Part shown: one piece after another, positions 62,940 through 64,000 of the stretch
Layout: every line of letters starts with the position of its first letter
How positions within the stretch are numbered: the first letter of the stretch is position 1
Origin: Pseudomonas marginalis
Lineage (GTDB): Bacteria > Pseudomonadota > Gammaproteobacteria > Pseudomonadales > Pseudomonadaceae
Direction: 5' to 3'
Assembly: GCF_008692035.1 (NCBI RefSeq)
Contig: NZ_VTFG01000001.1
Span: 3,783,501 to 3,847,500, forward strand
Length of the DNA: 64,000 bases
Made by a program: the position numbers and the translations under genes
Notes under the pieces: generated by a model
What the model saw: the letters and a program-made list of their open reading frames with translations, nothing else
Database searches by the model: none
Told to the model about the DNA's origin: nothing

Positions 62940-63136
62940 ATAGGAATGACGTAATCATTTATGGAGGGGGGGAAATTAAGCTTTTGGCTTAATGAGGCCG
63001 CGCCGCGGAGAAGGCGACAGGATCGCGTACTAATCGAAAAGGAATGCGTCGGCGACGGCTTGCAGGGGGCAGTGGAGAAACCAGTGCGGGGCCGAATGTA
63101 CCACCTGAGTTTCGGAGCGTCTAGCCCTGTTTCACG
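62940..63136 (-). promoter_or_regulatory. rho upstream leader region
   Basis: The 197 bases between rho and the trxA terminator contain no gene. ATTAAGC (62975-62981) pairs with GCTTAAT (62987-62993) around TTTTG, in the position of a rho mRNA leader. Autoregulation of rho through its leader is established for E. coli, but it is not shown here. Confidence 0.5.
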
Positions 63137-63165
63137 AAAAAGCCCCGCTATTTGCGGGGCTTTTT
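63137..63165. terminator. Bidirectional terminator after trxA
   Basis: AAAAAGCCCCGC at 63137-63148 pairs with GCGGGGCTTTTT at 63154-63165 around TATTT. T-runs flank it on both strands, so it ends trxA (minus) and would work in the other direction. Confidence 0.92.
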
Positions 63166-63173
63166 GACGACGC

Positions 63174-63503
63174 TTAGATGTTGGCGTCGAGGAAAGCTTG
63201 CAGCTGGGACTTCGACAGCGCGCCCACCTTGGTGGCTTCGACGTTGCCGTTCTTGAACAGCATCAGCGTAGGAATACCGCGCACGCCATGCTTGGCCGGG
63301 GTTTCCTGGTTGTCGTCGATGTTCAGCTTGGCAATGGTCAGCTTGCCTTCGTAGGTGGTTGCAATGTCGTCCAGGACCGGAGCGATCATTTTGCAAGGGC
63401 CACACCATTCAGCCCAGTAGTCAACCAGCACCGGGCCAGCAGCCTTGAGTACTTCGGCCTCAAAGGTCGCGTCGGTGACGTGCTTGATAAGATCGTTGCT
63501 CAT
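63174..63503 (-). CDS. trxA: Thioredoxin 1
   Basis: The 109-residue cytoplasmic thioredoxin has the redox motif WCGPC (W33, C34, C37) and the cis-proline GIPTLMLFKNG. The start at 63503 (MSNDLIKHV) is the standard one; the in-frame extension upstream is not conserved-looking. trxA next to rho is the standard gammaproteobacterial order. Confidence 0.98.
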   Translation of the reverse strand: MSNDLIKHVTDATFEAEVLKAAGPVLVDYWAEWCGPCKMIAPVLDDIATTYEGKLTIAKLNIDDNQETPAKHGVRGIPTLMLFKNGNVEATKVGALSKSQLQAFLDANI

Positions 63504-63624
63504 GGATGTCTCCGGATTGTAAGCAAAAAAAACGTTGCCCATCATAGCCGCCCTTCCCCCGTTCAGGAAGTCGCCTCTGATTGAGTCTTCCTATGATGGC
63601 GCATGAGTTTGCGCATAGCCCAAC

Positions 63625-64000
63625 TCAGGGCGCAACAGGAGTCACGAAGGCAATCCCCGTGCGCAACGCCGCGTTGCGTACGTGTTCCTGCATGGTTTTC
63701 TGCGCCGACGCACTGGCCCGCCGGGCCAGGGCGCGCAGGATCTTGCGATGTTCCTGCCAGGTTTCCATGGCCCGCTCCGGCCGGATGAACGGTAGTTTCT
63801 GGCTTTCCAGAAACACCTCGGCACGGGCACTCAGGATGCTCACCATTGCCTGGTTGCCACTGGCCAACAGGATGCGCTGGTGGAACTCGAAGTCCAGCCG
63901 CGCGGCTGCTTCGAAGTCACCGGCCTTGAGCACCTTGCGCATCGCTTCGACGTTGTCTTCCAGGCTGTCCAGCTCATCGATCGTCAGCGTGACCGCCGCC
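63625..64000 (-). CDS. GntR family regulator, FCD domain (N-terminus outside window)
   Basis: The open frame runs from its stop at 63625 past the right edge of the window, so the winged-helix DNA-binding half is missing. The visible 124 residues are the all-helical FCD ligand domain: DFEAAARLDFEFHQRILLASGNQ contains the metal-binding Asp-His pattern, and MQEHVRNAA is the final helix with another histidine. FadR-type GntR regulators respond to organic acids. Its target is unknown. Confidence 0.85.
   Translation of the reverse strand, partial: AAVTLTIDELDSLEDNVEAMRKVLKAGDFEAAARLDFEFHQRILLASGNQAMVSILSARAEVFLESQKLPFIRPERAMETWQEHRKILRALARRASASAQKTMQEHVRNAALRTGIAFVTPVAP

Overview
The window is a GC-rich, densely coded chromosomal segment of a Pseudomonas, most likely of the P. 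fluorescens group. The evidence is the gene content and order (hacB-spu polyamine locus, argA-argE, ssu-lsfA-oprE, gcvTH-fbp-ubi-pepP-zapA-6S RNA-ygfA, ubiD-rho-trxA), which match blocks I know from P. aeruginosa PAO1 and P. putida KT2440, and the many REP-type palindromes built on TGTGGGAGGGGGCTTGC. No tRNA, rRNA, CRISPR array, prophage or plasmid gene was seen. The only mobile element is one IS481-type insertion with a frameshifted transposase.

Layout. 1-4.6 kb: end of a redox-fold protein gene, a HacB-type Ntn-hydrolase acylase, a GlxA-type regulator and an HD-domain hydrolase. 4.6-14.9 kb: polyamine locus, with spuBCDEFGH on the minus strand (gamma-glutamylpolyamine synthetase, aminotransferase, two binding proteins, ABC transporter) and a divergent second synthetase gene, spuI. 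15.1-17.1 kb: a TetR regulator, then the IS, which sits inside a REP doublet. 17.1-24.3 kb: ssuEADCBF for sulfonate sulfur acquisition, the 1-Cys peroxiredoxin lsfA and an OprD-family porin. 24.9-27.5 kb: argA and argE. 27.7-35.8 kb: triphosphatase/CHAD protein, a divergent Lrp regulator/ACT-like protein pair, an orphan GspE-type ATPase, a QmcA/NfeD pair, small envelope proteins and an orphan DegT aminotransferase. 35.8-44.7 kb (minus): gcvT-gcvH, an iron(III) ABC transporter, ubiI-ubiH-pepP-ygfB. 44.9-46.5 kb: a ZapB-like protein, zapA, 6S RNA, ygfA and an unlisted 49-codon membrane-protein gene. 46.7-55.8 kb: EVE protein, an HlyD/RbbA/YhhJ exporter, a FliL-like protein, quinone oxidoreductase, glpT, chaC. 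55.9-64 kb: TonB-dependent receptor, a small envelope protein, a ferredoxin-type reductase with ubiD, rho, trxA and the C-terminal part of a GntR/FCD regulator.

How the genes work together. The spu genes import putrescine and spermidine and start their catabolism by glutamylation or transamination; spuA is not in the locus. The ssu genes with lsfA form a sulfur-starvation module. The ubi genes supply ubiquinone, and the gcv pair supplies two of the glycine-cleavage proteins without gcvP. Most of the window is core genome. The more unusual content is at the RNA and repeat level: hairpins between operon genes, a REP inside the iron-transport operon, a terminator nested in a palindrome, and the IS-split REP. 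I did not find a clearly new multi-gene defence or biosynthetic system.
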